Part shown: positions 32,668 to 43,800 of the stretch, in pieces
Layout of the letters: every line of letters begins with the position of its first letter
Position numbering within the stretch: the stretch's first letter is position 1
Assembly: GCA_016290615.1 (NCBI GenBank)
Contig: JAEEUS010000013.1
Span: forward strand, 1 to 50,893
Source: Lachnospiraceae bacterium
GTDB taxonomy: Bacteria > Bacillota > Clostridia > Lachnospirales > Lachnospiraceae
DNA: 50,893 bases
Direction: 5' to 3'
Made by a program: the position numbers and the translations under genes
The notes under the pieces: model-generated
What the model saw: the letters and a program-made list of their open reading frames with translations, nothing else
What the model was told of the DNA's origin: nothing
Database searches by the model: none

Positions 32668-34461
32668 ATGCAGTACGTTTTTAGTGTAATATCGCTGCTT
32701 GGCGGTCTTGCCATGTTCCTTTACGGAATGCGCCTTATGGGCAACAATCTGAAGGAAGGATCGTCAGGTACGCTTAAGGTCGTCATGAGCAAGGTGACAG
32801 ACAGCTATGTCAAGGCATTTTTGCTGGGTATAGCAGTCACAGCCATCATTCAGTCATCAACGGCGACGATCGTTATCACGTCAGGTCTCGTGGCGGCAGG
32901 CATCATATCGCTTGACCAGTCACTCGGTATAATCGTAGGAGCCAATGTAGGTACGACGGTTACAGGTCAGATCATAAGACTTTTGGATGTCGAAGCCGAA
33001 TCTGGTTCTATCTTGAGATTTTTCCAGCCATCAACATTAGCACCACTTGCACTTATCATAGGTGTTGCCCTGTTAATGTTCTTCAAGTTTTCAAAATCAG
33101 ACAGGATAGGCGGAATAGCCATAGGATTCGGTATCCTCTTTTCCGGCCTTTTAAATATGACAAGTGCTGTCAATGAATTTGCAAACGGCGGATTCATCGA
33201 GAAGATATTCATGAGCATGGGCGATAACCCGATAATCGGATACATTGCCGGTGCCGGTGTTGCCTTCATTTTGCAGAGCTCATCTGCCACGGTCGGAATC
33301 CTGCAGGCATTTTCGATGGCCTGGCATATACCTTTCAGGACGATATATATCGTTATCGTCGGCGTATATCTCGGTGACTGCGTTACAACAGCCATCGTCT
33401 GCTCTATCGGAGCAAAGCCCGATGCAAAACGAGTAGGACTCATAAACATACTTTATAACCTGAGCAAGAGTTTACTCGTGATCATAGTAGTCACGATCAT
33501 TCATCATATGGGGATCTTAGACAGTCTCTGGACCAGACCTCTAAGCTCGGGCGGCATAGCAAATACCAATACTGTATTTAACTTAGCCTGCGCAATAGTC
33601 CTTCTTCCTGCAGTAGGCATATTCAGGAAGCTTTCGTTTAAACTGGTCAAGGAAGAGCCTGTACAGAAAAACAAGTACGAGGACAAGATCGCTGCTCTTA
33701 ACCCGGTATTCTTCTCAATGCCTGCCATTGCTCTTAACAGCTGCTATGATGTCTTAAACATCATGCAGTCAACTGCATATGAGAGCATCGACAAGGCATT
33801 CGACCTCATCGTTGAATTCAATGAGGATACATTTAATGAGATAATGGAAGAGGAAGAGAACATAGATATGCTCACCGACAAGGTCGACAACTATCTTGTT
33901 CAGATGTCACCTCATATCACAGAGGATCGCTTCATACATATCCTCACCCAGTATCACAAGCTCGTATCGGAATTCGAGCATCTGGGAGACTATGCGGTAC
34001 ATATCGCCGAAACGGCAAAAGAGCTTCATAATGAGGATGTCGAGCTTTCTGAAACGGCGTTAAAGGAGCTTTCTCTTGTTAGGCTCCTGCTCAATTCGAT
34101 CATGGATCATACAAAGGATGCATTTGAAAAGAGAGATACGGACGCAGCTTCTCACATAGAGCCTCTTGAAGGTGTTATGGACGATCTTGCAAATACACTC
34201 CATGACAATCACTTAAAGAGATTAAGAGAAGGCAAGTGCAGTGTAAGAGCAGGCATCATGTTCCTTGAGATACTCAACAATGCAGGACGTATCTCTGATA
34301 CGTGCTCAAATGTCGGAATAGCTACGATAGTACGTGTTCATCCGGAAAGAGCACAGCTTGCGCATTCATATATATCATCTCTTCATCAGGGCGATGATGA
34401 AAAGTACAATGCGGAGTATCAGAAGGCGCATGATCTGTATTTCAGTCAGTTAACAAAATAG
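32668..34461 (+). CDS. Na+/Pi cotransporter family protein with PhoU-like domain
   Basis: 597 aa. About 8-9 membrane helices in two inverted repeats carry the signature Q-S-S-T-A-T (about 62-67) and Q-S-S-S-A-T (about 203-208) of the NptA/PF02690 family. The C-terminal 240 residues form a PhoU-like helical bundle. It takes up, or in some cases exports, phosphate with sodium; the PhoU part likely adjusts activity. GGAG at 32658 precedes the ATG by 6 nt. It may be co-transcribed with the two small upstream genes. Confidence 0.93.
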   Translation: MQYVFSVISLLGGLAMFLYGMRLMGNNLKEGSSGTLKVVMSKVTDSYVKAFLLGIAVTAIIQSSTATIVITSGLVAAGIISLDQSLGIIVGANVGTTVTGQIIRLLDVEAESGSILRFFQPSTLAPLALIIGVALLMFFKFSKSDRIGGIAIGFGILFSGLLNMTSAVNEFANGGFIEKIFMSMGDNPIIGYIAGAGVAFILQSSSATVGILQAFSMAWHIPFRTIYIVIVGVYLGDCVTTAIVCSIGAKPDAKRVGLINILYNLSKSLLVIIVVTIIHHMGILDSLWTRPLSSGGIANTNTVFNLACAIVLLPAVGIFRKLSFKLVKEEPVQKNKYEDKIAALNPVFFSMPAIALNSCYDVLNIMQSTAYESIDKAFDLIVEFNEDTFNEIMEEEENIDMLTDKVDNYLVQMSPHITEDRFIHILTQYHKLVSEFEHLGDYAVHIAETAKELHNEDVELSETALKELSLVRLLLNSIMDHTKDAFEKRDTDAASHIEPLEGVMDDLANTLHDNHLKRLREGKCSVRAGIMFLEILNNAGRISDTCSNVGIATIVRVHPERAQLAHSYISSLHQGDDEKYNAEYQKAHDLYFSQLTK

Positions 34462-34506
34462 GGAATAGGGAATATAAAGGAGAATATATAAAGGAGGAGC
34501 ATACAT

Positions 34507-34908
34507 ATGGATATCACCACGATCATTATCGGCCTGGTGCCGGTAACGATTCTTGCCGTGGTCGTTTATTTTGCTGCAAAAAAAGACTCAGCAAAGCTTG
34601 AGGATATGTTAGCTGAGATGAGTGAAGACAAAAAGCAGCAATTAAGGGATCAGGAGTATGTAAAGAGCATTCTCGGCAAGAAGATGTATGAGACGAAGGG
34701 TTATGTGGCTCAGATCCAGGATCTGGGAGAAAGGTCAAAGGTACATATTCTGTTCTATAATGAACTGAGACGGGATTTCTACGATCAGCCTACAAAGGTA
34801 AACAACTCAGACCTTGAGCCAAAGGGAATCAGGATCGGTGCATTCATCGACTGCAACATGAAGTATGATGAGGAATACCAGATATACCAGTTTAAAGGCC
34901 TAAAATAG
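34507..34908 (+). CDS. Single-pass membrane protein of unknown function
   Basis: 133 aa. An N-terminal helix (about 4-24) anchors a soluble, charged domain with no recognised motif. AAAGGAGG is 8 nt from the ATG. It is 45 nt after the Na/Pi cotransporter and ends at a strong terminator, so it is probably the last gene of that operon. Confidence 0.65.
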   Translation: MDITTIIIGLVPVTILAVVVYFAAKKDSAKLEDMLAEMSEDKKQQLRDQEYVKSILGKKMYETKGYVAQIQDLGERSKVHILFYNELRRDFYDQPTKVNNSDLEPKGIRIGAFIDCNMKYDEEYQIYQFKGLK

Positions 34909-34917
34909 CCGAAAATA

Positions 34918-34942
34918 AAAATCCCGCATATGCGGGATTTTT
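34918..34942. terminator. Bidirectional terminator between convergent genes
   Basis: A near-perfect palindrome (AATCCCGC-ATAT-GCGGGATT) flanked by A and T runs lies between the ends of the 34507 and 36417 genes. Confidence 0.85.
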
Positions 34943-34950
34943 TATTGCCT

Positions 34951-36417
34951 TTAAGAATTGTATTCGCTGTAGAGCTTTTTAAGCTCCTGCCTGTTTGAAC
35001 ATCCTGTTTTCTTCAGGATGTTCTTCACATGATATTTGACTGTCGATTCCTGAACGAACAGCTCCGATGCGATCTCTTTGTTTGTCATCTTGTCTGTTAT
35101 GTGTTCAAGAACGATGCTTTCTCTGTCTGTCAGCTTGTAATAATCCGCAAAACTCATTAAGCTTCGGGTTTCGCTGTCAGCATTCTGAGATGTATATATA
35201 CCAAGATACAGCTTGGAAAACAGTGCAAGAAATACGATTATCGCTATAACAAACATTATCGCGGTGAATATATTGAGAATGATCGGGGAATCTGAAAAGA
35301 ACAGTCCGACACCCGTACTGATGACATCACCGATCCTGCCGAACATCAATCCGAGAGGAGCGATGTATATCAGAGAATTCTTTTCAGATATCGGCTTTAT
35401 ACTTAAAGACTCCCATGATATGTCAGAAAACAGAAGTACGCGATATACAACGTACAATCCGGTAAATGCATAATTGAGTATCCAAAGGATCGTTCCGCTT
35501 ACAGAGGCACTGTTAAGAAGTATAAGGACAAACGGGAAAACAAGTGCCGCAACGCATATGATGCCGCCCCATCGGCGGTTTATATCGTTTATCAGACCGG
35601 CAATTATAAGACCTATAGCATAATACATTCTTGTATATTCCAAAGACATGCCGCCTACCCAGACATCTGAAAAATCAAAGTAAAATCCAAGCCCCTTGAC
35701 AAGACTGAGAAGGATGACCACGGCTGCCGCTAGGCATGTGATGTTTTGCAGCGCAGCGTTATTGGTTTCGGGACTGGTTTCACTTTTAAGGACAGCATAG
35801 GAAAGCGATTCCCTATCATAACCGCACATGAAAATGAGCAGTATCGTTAATGCCACTATTACAATATATAAAAAGATGGAACGGATATCGGCAAGAAAGT
35901 TTGAATCACCGATTATCGATATGAAATATGAACCCAGGGAACCGATTGAATATCCAAGTCCGAAGACAAGTCCGCGTCTGTTTACATCTATATAGAAAGT
36001 CAGCATATAAATGTACAGCGCAGCTATAATGCCGTGAAATGTATTCTGGATATATCCGAAAACAAGAGCGCCTGCAAGAGAAGCAGCACTCGCAGATAAA
36101 TAAGAAAACACCAGATCGATGATACTTGATATAACAAAGATCATCTTCATTTTTCTGTCATCCGACTGATCAAGAGCATGACCGCTTAGGCAGTTGCGTA
36201 TAATAACACATGTGATTATTATACCTATGGCCTGGAAAACATATCCGACGCCTTCGGTAAGACCTTCGAGCATGTTGATGCGTCCAATGCTTTCGAGCAG
36301 ATTTGCGATATTGTAGACCCATGATAAAAATGCGGATCCCGTCCACAGGAAAGTCATGCCTATGATAATTGTTACTGTCAGTCCCAACCGTATCGGTTTG
36401 ATGTTTTCTTCCTTCAT
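34951..36417 (-). CDS. Membrane-spanning LuxR-type regulator
   Basis: 488 aa. About 12 hydrophobic helices (residues 10-405), MFS-like in length, are fused to a LuxR/GerE helix-turn-helix at about 425-485 ('L-T-D-R-E-S-I-V-L', 'N-K-E-I-A-S-E-L', 'V-K-Y-H-V-K-N-I-L-K-K-T-G'). Such regulators are frequent in some anaerobic Actinobacteria and Lachnospiraceae and may sense a small ligand in the membrane. A closely built paralog lies at 39300. The two are divergent around the lipoprotein gene at 36562. A -10-like TACTAT ends 7 nt before the ATG with no ribosome site, which may make the mRNA leaderless. Confidence 0.85.
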   Translation of the reverse strand: MKEENIKPIRLGLTVTIIIGMTFLWTGSAFLSWVYNIANLLESIGRINMLEGLTEGVGYVFQAIGIIITCVIIRNCLSGHALDQSDDRKMKMIFVISSIIDLVFSYLSASAASLAGALVFGYIQNTFHGIIAALYIYMLTFYIDVNRRGLVFGLGYSIGSLGSYFISIIGDSNFLADIRSIFLYIVIVALTILLIFMCGYDRESLSYAVLKSETSPETNNAALQNITCLAAAVVILLSLVKGLGFYFDFSDVWVGGMSLEYTRMYYAIGLIIAGLINDINRRWGGIICVAALVFPFVLILLNSASVSGTILWILNYAFTGLYVVYRVLLFSDISWESLSIKPISEKNSLIYIAPLGLMFGRIGDVISTGVGLFFSDSPIILNIFTAIMFVIAIIVFLALFSKLYLGIYTSQNADSETRSLMSFADYYKLTDRESIVLEHITDKMTNKEIASELFVQESTVKYHVKNILKKTGCSNRQELKKLYSEYNS

Positions 36418-36561
36418 ATCTCAAATAGTACAGCATACATGATTATTAGTAAACAAAATTATCAACTATGTATGTGACCTATCCCTTTCCTATCCCCATG
36501 ACAAACTGCCTATCAGATATAATTATTATGAATAATTAAGCAAATATGCGGGAGGAAATCT

Positions 36562-39201
36562 ATGCGAAAAAACAAAAGCCTCAAAGCAAAAAAATCCAAA
36601 TATCTGATCTGTATCCTTGTGACGTTATTACTTGTCAGCGGATGCTCAGGAAGTAAAGAAGCTGCAACCGAAACGGATACTAATGCAGACAGCGTTGCAC
36701 AAACTCCTGTTGAAGACAATTTAATTCAGGAGACTGATGCCCAAAACAGTGATGAAGCCGAAGCGGTAAGAAAAGATGATATTAAGATCACCGGAAATGA
36801 AATGTACGATGAGGGAGGAAAAAGAGAACCTGTCTTTGATACTCTCTATGCTTCATCAGACGGCGTGGAGATATGGGGAGAGGAAAGCTACATATGCGAA
36901 CTTAAGACAGACGGTACACTGGTCCGCAAGCTTTTAATAAAGAACACAACGGGCTCTGATGCCTATGTTGAGCTAAAAATGGATCCCTATAAGGATATAA
37001 AGGGTGAACTGCTTGATCATATCGGAAGTATAGAGCATGCCATCCATCCCAACGGTTCTGACGGATATGTTGCACCTGACAGCGAACGCGTGGTGGAGAT
37101 CGATATAATGCCGTCGCACTTTGACAGTAAATACGAGGCAAAAGCAGACCTTGATATCAGTATCCATACCGGTATCTCAGTAAACGGGGGTCAGGTTGCA
37201 AGATCAACATTTGTCTTAAAAAATACCGTGATCATGTACCCTCTTGAACAGCTGAGCGAATCAAGATTCAAGAATGCGACCGTAACAGGCTTCATACATG
37301 ATGAAAACGGTGATCCGATCCCTGATGCGATAATAATAGCCCGTGACGGATACTCCACAAGAGATGCAAAGGCTAAGACTGATGAGGAAGGATATTTTGA
37401 ATTGATGGTCAATTCATTTAAGACCGGATTCAGCGGTTCATGGAAAGAATGCATCATCGAAGTAAAGAAGGACGGATACAATGCCCGCAAGATAATGACT
37501 TATCCCAAGACCGGAAAAGAAATAACGGTTGATATGTCTTTATATCCCGAAAACAGACTTGAAAAATACGAACTTAAATCCAGCGCACAGATAGGTCTGC
37601 AGGCATATGAGTACGGAACGGATCACAGATCGATCGTGTCATTTATACCGTTTCATACCTTTGCCACGCATGATGAGATCAAGGATCTGATCGCGGTCAC
37701 TGCTTTCGATCTTGAAGGAAACGAACTGTTCAAATATCCGCTCCCGTATGAGGTTCCGTATATATTCGTATCCAATGACGGAGAATACACTGTTACAGAG
37801 GTCAATTCATCCGATGATCTGACAAATGCGACAGGCTTTAAGACTGTCATCCTTGATAAGTCAGGAAAAGAAGTTTATTCCATAGATCATTATCCTGTCA
37901 CATGCAGCAAGCCGGGAACAAGTGAAGAGCAGGCAAACGCAACGATCTCACGATGCGCGGCATTGAGCAATGACAATAAATATCTTGTAGCCAGCAATGC
38001 CGTGGGCAATCTCTGGCTTATCGACTGGCAGAAAAATGAAATCCTCTGGGATGATTTTGTTCATGCTCAGGTAAGAACTGTAAACTTTTCACCGGATGAT
38101 CAGGAATTCTATGTAACAGACGGAAACGGGTATATGCGCTGTTATGATCTAAACGGCAATGTGAAGTGGATGACGGATGTCGATTCATGGGGCACCAAGG
38201 TAAGGGTAACCGATGAATATATAGTACTTACAGTCAAGTCTGCAGCCGAGACATTAAAGGTCTTGGACCGTAAGACGGGAGAGCTTAAGTGGAGTTATCC
38301 CACATACCAGACTTCCCTTGCGATCGCGGTTTCCCCCGATGGAAAATACCTGTTCTACGGAGGACATTCTTCCAATGAGTACAGCTGTATAGCCAACAGC
38401 GTATTTGATCTTGAGACCGGAGAGATAGTATGTCCTCTGGGACCGCAGAACGCTGTATGCGGTGAATTTTCAAATGACGGCAAAAAGCTCGTCACACTGG
38501 ATAGGAAGGGTGTGAGAGTATACGATACAAAAGACTGGTCATATCTTTGGGGATACGATATCGTCGACGAGAATGAGCATTCGTTTAACTTCTCTCTGGT
38601 AGTAAACGATGATGCATCAAAGATCGTGGCGACAAAGAATACTGACAAAAGTGCCGAATATCTGGGACAGGCATATTTCTTTGAATACGCCGGCTATGAT
38701 GATAATCCCAAGTATGATCCCAACACCGTGACCGAGGAGGAAAACTATATAGGAAGCAATGACGAGGACTTTGATGCGCAGTACGTATTCAATGCATTTG
38801 CTGAAAACAGGGATTACAGCGTAGCAGGGGATACCACAGTAGAACTTGATTCGACGCTTAAAGACGAATTCACGATAGATCTGAATTATTACCCTGTTAA
38901 ACTGACAGGTCAGGTCTTCATGGAAGATCAGATGAAACCGGCAAAGATAATAAAAGCTGACAAGCTCGATATAAGCGAATTATGGATAAGGAAAGGCTTT
39001 GCATATTCCGCACCGGAGTCAGGCTACATAGTATTTGACATCGAAGGCAACGTGGATGTCATGAAGCTGCCGGATATACCCGAGGATGATGATTCCACAA
39101 AGAAATCGGGACTGTACTACAGATTAAAGGAAGACGGATCCGGTCTTTACATCATCTTCTATGGTGACAAGAATCCGCCCCAGCCAAAGAAAGCTGAGTA
39201 G
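36562..39201 (+). CDS. Large beta-propeller lipoprotein
   Basis: 879 aa. The lipobox L-V-S-G-C28 follows a basic signal peptide. A low-complexity Thr/Glu/Asp linker (30-70) precedes a carboxypeptidase-regulatory-like beta sandwich at about 229-300 ('T-V-T-G-F-I-H-D-E-N-G-D-P-I-P-D-A') and WD40/PQQ-type propeller repeats at about 450-690 ('F-S-P-D-D', 'V-S-P-D-G-K-Y-L', 'D-R-K-T-G-E-L-K-W'). Probably a surface binding or assembly protein. It lies between two paralogous membrane LuxR regulators, which may control it (inference). GGGAGGAAAT precedes the ATG. Confidence 0.85.
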   Translation: MRKNKSLKAKKSKYLICILVTLLLVSGCSGSKEAATETDTNADSVAQTPVEDNLIQETDAQNSDEAEAVRKDDIKITGNEMYDEGGKREPVFDTLYASSDGVEIWGEESYICELKTDGTLVRKLLIKNTTGSDAYVELKMDPYKDIKGELLDHIGSIEHAIHPNGSDGYVAPDSERVVEIDIMPSHFDSKYEAKADLDISIHTGISVNGGQVARSTFVLKNTVIMYPLEQLSESRFKNATVTGFIHDENGDPIPDAIIIARDGYSTRDAKAKTDEEGYFELMVNSFKTGFSGSWKECIIEVKKDGYNARKIMTYPKTGKEITVDMSLYPENRLEKYELKSSAQIGLQAYEYGTDHRSIVSFIPFHTFATHDEIKDLIAVTAFDLEGNELFKYPLPYEVPYIFVSNDGEYTVTEVNSSDDLTNATGFKTVILDKSGKEVYSIDHYPVTCSKPGTSEEQANATISRCAALSNDNKYLVASNAVGNLWLIDWQKNEILWDDFVHAQVRTVNFSPDDQEFYVTDGNGYMRCYDLNGNVKWMTDVDSWGTKVRVTDEYIVLTVKSAAETLKVLDRKTGELKWSYPTYQTSLAIAVSPDGKYLFYGGHSSNEYSCIANSVFDLETGEIVCPLGPQNAVCGEFSNDGKKLVTLDRKGVRVYDTKDWSYLWGYDIVDENEHSFNFSLVVNDDASKIVATKNTDKSAEYLGQAYFFEYAGYDDNPKYDPNTVTEEENYIGSNDEDFDAQYVFNAFAENRDYSVAGDTTVELDSTLKDEFTIDLNYYPVKLTGQVFMEDQMKPAKIIKADKLDISELWIRKGFAYSAPESGYIVFDIEGNVDVMKLPDIPEDDDSTKKSGLYYRLKEDGSGLYIIFYGDKNPPQPKKAE

Positions 39202-39283
39202 TATTGGGCATACCTACCCTAAGGCTACCCCGCCACCGCTTGCATAACACGTGATATTTATATTTACTGACACAGATCAGGTG

Positions 39284-39300
39284 TGGTAACATTTACATTA
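39284..39300 (+). promoter_or_regulatory. Extended -10 promoter next to the start codon
   Basis: TG-G-TAACAT (hexamer 39287-39292) ends 7 nt before the ATG at 39300, and no ribosome site is seen. A leaderless or 1-nt-leader transcript is likely. Confidence 0.5.
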
Positions 39301-40667
39301 TGGAAATGAAGGACAGGAATAAAAAGAATACCATACTAGTGTGCCTTATAGCGGCGTTGGGTGTTTTCTGGACAGGTGCGGGATACATCAACTGGCTGTA
39401 TGGTCTGTTTTTATACTTTTCACCTGAGTTTGTCGATGTATCGGCCAATATAGTGGATTATCTGTGCCAGGCACTTGGTATCGCGATCTTTGCCATTTAT
39501 ATCAGAAAGAATCCGGACAGACTGATAAAGTCGCTGTATTTTGTGATAGTCGCCGAGCTTGTTTTCATGTCATCTGCGGTTTATGTGAATATACCTGTTC
39601 CCAAGCTTATCCTTGGTTTCGGGATGGATATATTCTGCGGAATGCTGATCGGCGGATATATAACGCTTATAACTGGCCTTTGCAAAAGCTACGGCATAGT
39701 TTACGGTATCGCGGGATCTGTTGGCGGAGTATTATCATATTTTATAATGCTGCCGCTTGAAGGAAGACTTTACACGGGAGATCTGGCTTATATTGTTTAT
39801 CTGCTCTGTGCGGTACTTCTTATAGTGATGATCAGATCCGTAAGCGCTGACGATAGTCAGAGCAAAGAGCCGGAAATACACAGCATTAATAAAAAGACAT
39901 TCATTAAGTGCGCTGCCTTTGTTCTGCTGACTTGCATAACAATGAATCTGGGATATATGCAGCCCGCAGCGGATATATCAGGCGGAGATATAAGTCTTGA
40001 ACTTGCCAGGGCATTTTCAGCACTGGGACTGATAGTCGCGGCTATCGTTGTCACATATTCCAGACAGTCCGGTCTCATACTGTGCGTCTGCTCTGTCATA
40101 AATCCTTTCATATGTATGGCACTGACCTCGGCAACTTCACTGAAGATGCCTCTCTGGATTTTAACATATGTATTCACAGGCTTTTACAGTATATTCTTCA
40201 TGGTGCTCTTTGCGGATAAGGCGCTTGAACACGGATTGTGGCTTGCCGGCCTGAGTATGCTGTTACGACGAGTGGGAGAAGTGATCGGTTCCGGAGCTGG
40301 CATGCTGTTATCGAGGTATCCCGTTGCACTTGTTGTTTTAAATGCATTGCTTTTTATAGCTTCATTCTTTATGGCTGCCGAACTCGGAAAGGTATTATAC
40401 GGCAGGCAGAAATCCGTGGAGAACGTTGAAGCTGCACCGGCAAAGAGTGATGATGAGCTTTTAGATGATTTTGCAATGAAGTATGGCATATCTGACAGGG
40501 AAAAAGATGTACTGATATGCATACTGGACGGAGGGACCAATTCAGAGATAGCAGGAAAGCTGTTCATATCCGAGAATACAGTGAAATTCCACATTAAAAA
40601 CATCTTAAAGAAAACCGGTAATACTAACCGTGCTGAACTTAAGAAGGCATGGTACGACTTTAAATAA
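39300..40667 (+). CDS. Membrane-spanning LuxR-type regulator (paralog)
   Basis: 455 aa, the same architecture as the protein encoded at 34951-36417: about 12 helices (residues 10-370) and a C-terminal LuxR/GerE helix-turn-helix at about 395-455 ('S-D-R-E-K-D-V-L', 'N-S-E-I-A-G-K-L', 'V-K-F-H-I-K-N-I-L-K-K-T-G'). The shared 'K-K-T-G-x-x-N-R-x-E-L-K-K' end shows common descent. Its ligand and targets are unknown; the lipoprotein gene upstream and the secreted repeat protein downstream are candidates. Confidence 0.85.
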   Translation: MEMKDRNKKNTILVCLIAALGVFWTGAGYINWLYGLFLYFSPEFVDVSANIVDYLCQALGIAIFAIYIRKNPDRLIKSLYFVIVAELVFMSSAVYVNIPVPKLILGFGMDIFCGMLIGGYITLITGLCKSYGIVYGIAGSVGGVLSYFIMLPLEGRLYTGDLAYIVYLLCAVLLIVMIRSVSADDSQSKEPEIHSINKKTFIKCAAFVLLTCITMNLGYMQPAADISGGDISLELARAFSALGLIVAAIVVTYSRQSGLILCVCSVINPFICMALTSATSLKMPLWILTYVFTGFYSIFFMVLFADKALEHGLWLAGLSMLLRRVGEVIGSGAGMLLSRYPVALVVLNALLFIASFFMAAELGKVLYGRQKSVENVEAAPAKSDDELLDDFAMKYGISDREKDVLICILDGGTNSEIAGKLFISENTVKFHIKNILKKTGNTNRAELKKAWYDFK

Positions 40668-40707
40668 ATAAAATCATAATTTAATTAATAAAGTTCAAAA
40701 ATATACA

Positions 40708-40745
40708 GGCGAAAAAGGAGAGGACATCCCCTTTTTCGCTTATTT
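40708..40745 (+). terminator. Terminator of the LuxR-type gene
   Basis: GCGAAAAAGG pairs with CCTTTTTCGC around a small loop and is followed by TTATTTTT. Confidence 0.8.
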
Positions 40746-40865
40746 TTATGCCAATGGTTAAAACTATACTTTTACTATACCCTATGAAACCTTATTGTTT
40801 TGTAAAATTATATCGATACAATCATCAGCGTAATTCACGGATGAAGTGGAAGGAGAATTAGATTT

Positions 40866-43800
40866 ATGAAATGGCTATCTAAAAAGGGAAGCAGGGGGAT
40901 AGCTTATTTTATGATCATGGTGCTTGTGTTCACAAGTGTGATGACAGGCGATGTAATGAGGGTCAAGGCGAATGATGATCCTCCTGCGGGCTTATGTCAG
41001 CTAAGTGTTACTGGTTATGATGCAACATATGGAACTGTTTCATATACTGCGGATAATTCGACGTGGACGCAGATAAGCGCTGTAAACGGAGTATCAAATG
41101 TTTATGCGTGTGCCGTAAAGTTTGAACCGGCCGAGAATTATGAGGTGGGTTCGTTTTCACTTGACGAAGGAGAAGGAGCATTTGGCATATACGATTTTAA
41201 AAATGGTGTATTTCCGCTTAATACTACTATGCCGACTGCAAGTATCACAGATATAGTTTTTGCCGCAGAGGGTACTACGGGACCGCGTCTATGCAAGCTC
41301 AGTGTTGCAGGTTATGATGCAACATATGGAACTGTTTCATATACTGCGGATAATTCGACGTGGACGCAGATAAGCGCTGGAAACGGAGTATCAAATGTTG
41401 ATGCGATTGCTGTAAAGTTTGAACCGGTTCAGGATTATGAAGTGGGCTCGTTTTCACTTGACGAAGGAGGAGGAGCATTTAACGTAGATGATGTTAAAAG
41501 TGGTACATTCTGGCTTAATACAAGTAAACCGACCATAAGTATCACGAATATAGTTTTTTCACAGGTAGGTGCTCCGCCTACACCATGCAAACTGACGGTA
41601 GAAGCTTATGATAACACACATGGTAAGATTTATTACACTGCAGTACTTGGCGGTGATAGCGGATGGACAGAAGTAGTAAGTACGACTGGTGTTACTGAGG
41701 TTGACGCGTTTAGGGTTAAAGGTGTTCCGACAACTGGCGGATATACTGCTTCTTACACATTAAATGTGGGAACAACATACGCTGACAATATTGCGGATAA
41801 TGGTGAGCATGGACTGCTTCCTGAAGCGGGAGTAAATACATTAACAAATATATCATTTACTAATTCAGGTGGTGGAAATAACAATCCTCCTCCTATTGTG
41901 GCTTCGATACTGGTCGATTCTTACACAAATACGCATGGAAAGATGCAGTATAGCCTTGATGGCCAGGAGTGGATAGATATTCCGGCTACAGGTATAACTA
42001 CTAACACCGATGCAATGTTTGTAGGGGCAGTTCCCTCACCCGGATATAGTGTAAGTTATAAAATAGATGGTAACGTGGTAAATGATTCGAATCCACATGG
42101 ATTTGGGTCAAGTTCGACACCACATAATATAACAGATATTAGTTTTTCTTTAGATCCTAAGAATGTAACAGTATCAGGTTATACAGATACTTATGGAACT
42201 ATACAGTATTCTACGAATGGAACTGATTGGGACGATGTTTCGGCTGAAGGAGCTACTGTAGAGGCTATATACGTGAGAGCCCATGCTAAGTCAGGCGGAA
42301 TACTGGACAGTTATACGTTAAATAATGTAGTTATATCAACGGAAGACGCTCAGGCGCTTACACGAGAACCTAGCAATATAAGAGATGTAAGTTTCTTGCC
42401 AGCTGGGGAAGCCGGTGGTAAATATACAATAAATATTACAAAGGCAGACGGAGTAAATGCCACTACCACTATAAAGTTCCTTGATTCAAGCAATCAGGCA
42501 CTTGCTACTGTGTCATCCGGAACAGAACAGGAGATACCGGTTAATACAGCTAAGATAAGGATAGAAGTTACCGGTTCTCATGAGCTGCTGCAGACCATGC
42601 AGATAGAGAGAAAAGATAAGGATGCACCTTCTGATGAACATGGAACGGAACTGGCCGGCCGTATTGCGATGGAAGCATCTATAATTAATGACGGTTATGC
42701 AGAATTTGCTGCAAGTGCCGGATATTCATACGTCATTAACATCACTTTTTCAAATGCCAAAAATGTACGCTGGAGATATCCGGAAGACAGGAACCATGGA
42801 GATACAAGTGAAGATGAGATAGTAGAGCATGCAAAACTCTACAGACTACTTGCAACCAGTGATAATGATATCGATGTAACCCAGTATTCACAGGATAAGG
42901 ACCAGATGCTTACCATCGGACAAACTTATTACTTCCTGCTTGTTCCGGATTACGGGTATCAGGTTTCCAGTCTTCAGATAAATGACGGACCTTTGATGGC
43001 GCCGATTTCAGGTGATACAAATATGGGAGTGTTCAAGTTCACGATGACCAATTCGAACTTCCACTTCAAAGGTATTGTAAGTCCTGCTAATGATATAATC
43101 GTGGAAAACAGTAATGCCGTAACAGGTGCGACTCTGGCAGACGGAGCGAATGCTACTGATGTCGGTAACGTAAGAATGAGCGTGCAGGATACATCACTTG
43201 ATACACAGGCAGTTGCATATGCAGGGGATGGAGCTACAGCGGTGGCTACGGTTGATATCGATCTTGAAAAGGTGGTTTCAAAAGGCGGATCAAACGGCTA
43301 CTGGAGCAAACCTCTGACTACAACCAGCGGCGACGTTACTGTTGGACTTGCTGTGCCTGCGTCAAATCTGTCAGCAGGTCAGACTTACTCTGTAGTAAGA
43401 AATCACGATGGAGTAAGAACAAAGCTTAATGCGACATATAACAGTACAACCGAAATACTGGAGTTCCCTTCAAATCAGTTCTCTGACTATACTATAGTCA
43501 AGATACCGGGAACACCTGAAACAACATCTGAAACAACAGCTTCTTCATCTGAAAGTAAGAAGGATGATACAGATTCCGATTCGGGATCATCTTCAGACAG
43601 CAATAATGATAATGACAACAATAATGGAAGTACAGGTGGTGTCTTTGCTAATACACTGGGAAGCATTGTAAACAAGACAGCAACTGGAGGTTTGGTCGCC
43701 AATACCGTTATCAAGGACTGGAATGACCTGGACAAGGTGCTCTTAGACGGCAATACCAATAATGCGTCAAACAAAAAGAAGGTATTGTCTGATAAGGAGA

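Noticed and set aside
40184-40603. 139-codon minus-strand frame opposite the LuxR-type gene
   Set aside because: It is the reverse of the conserved helix and HTH region; serine-rich shadow composition.
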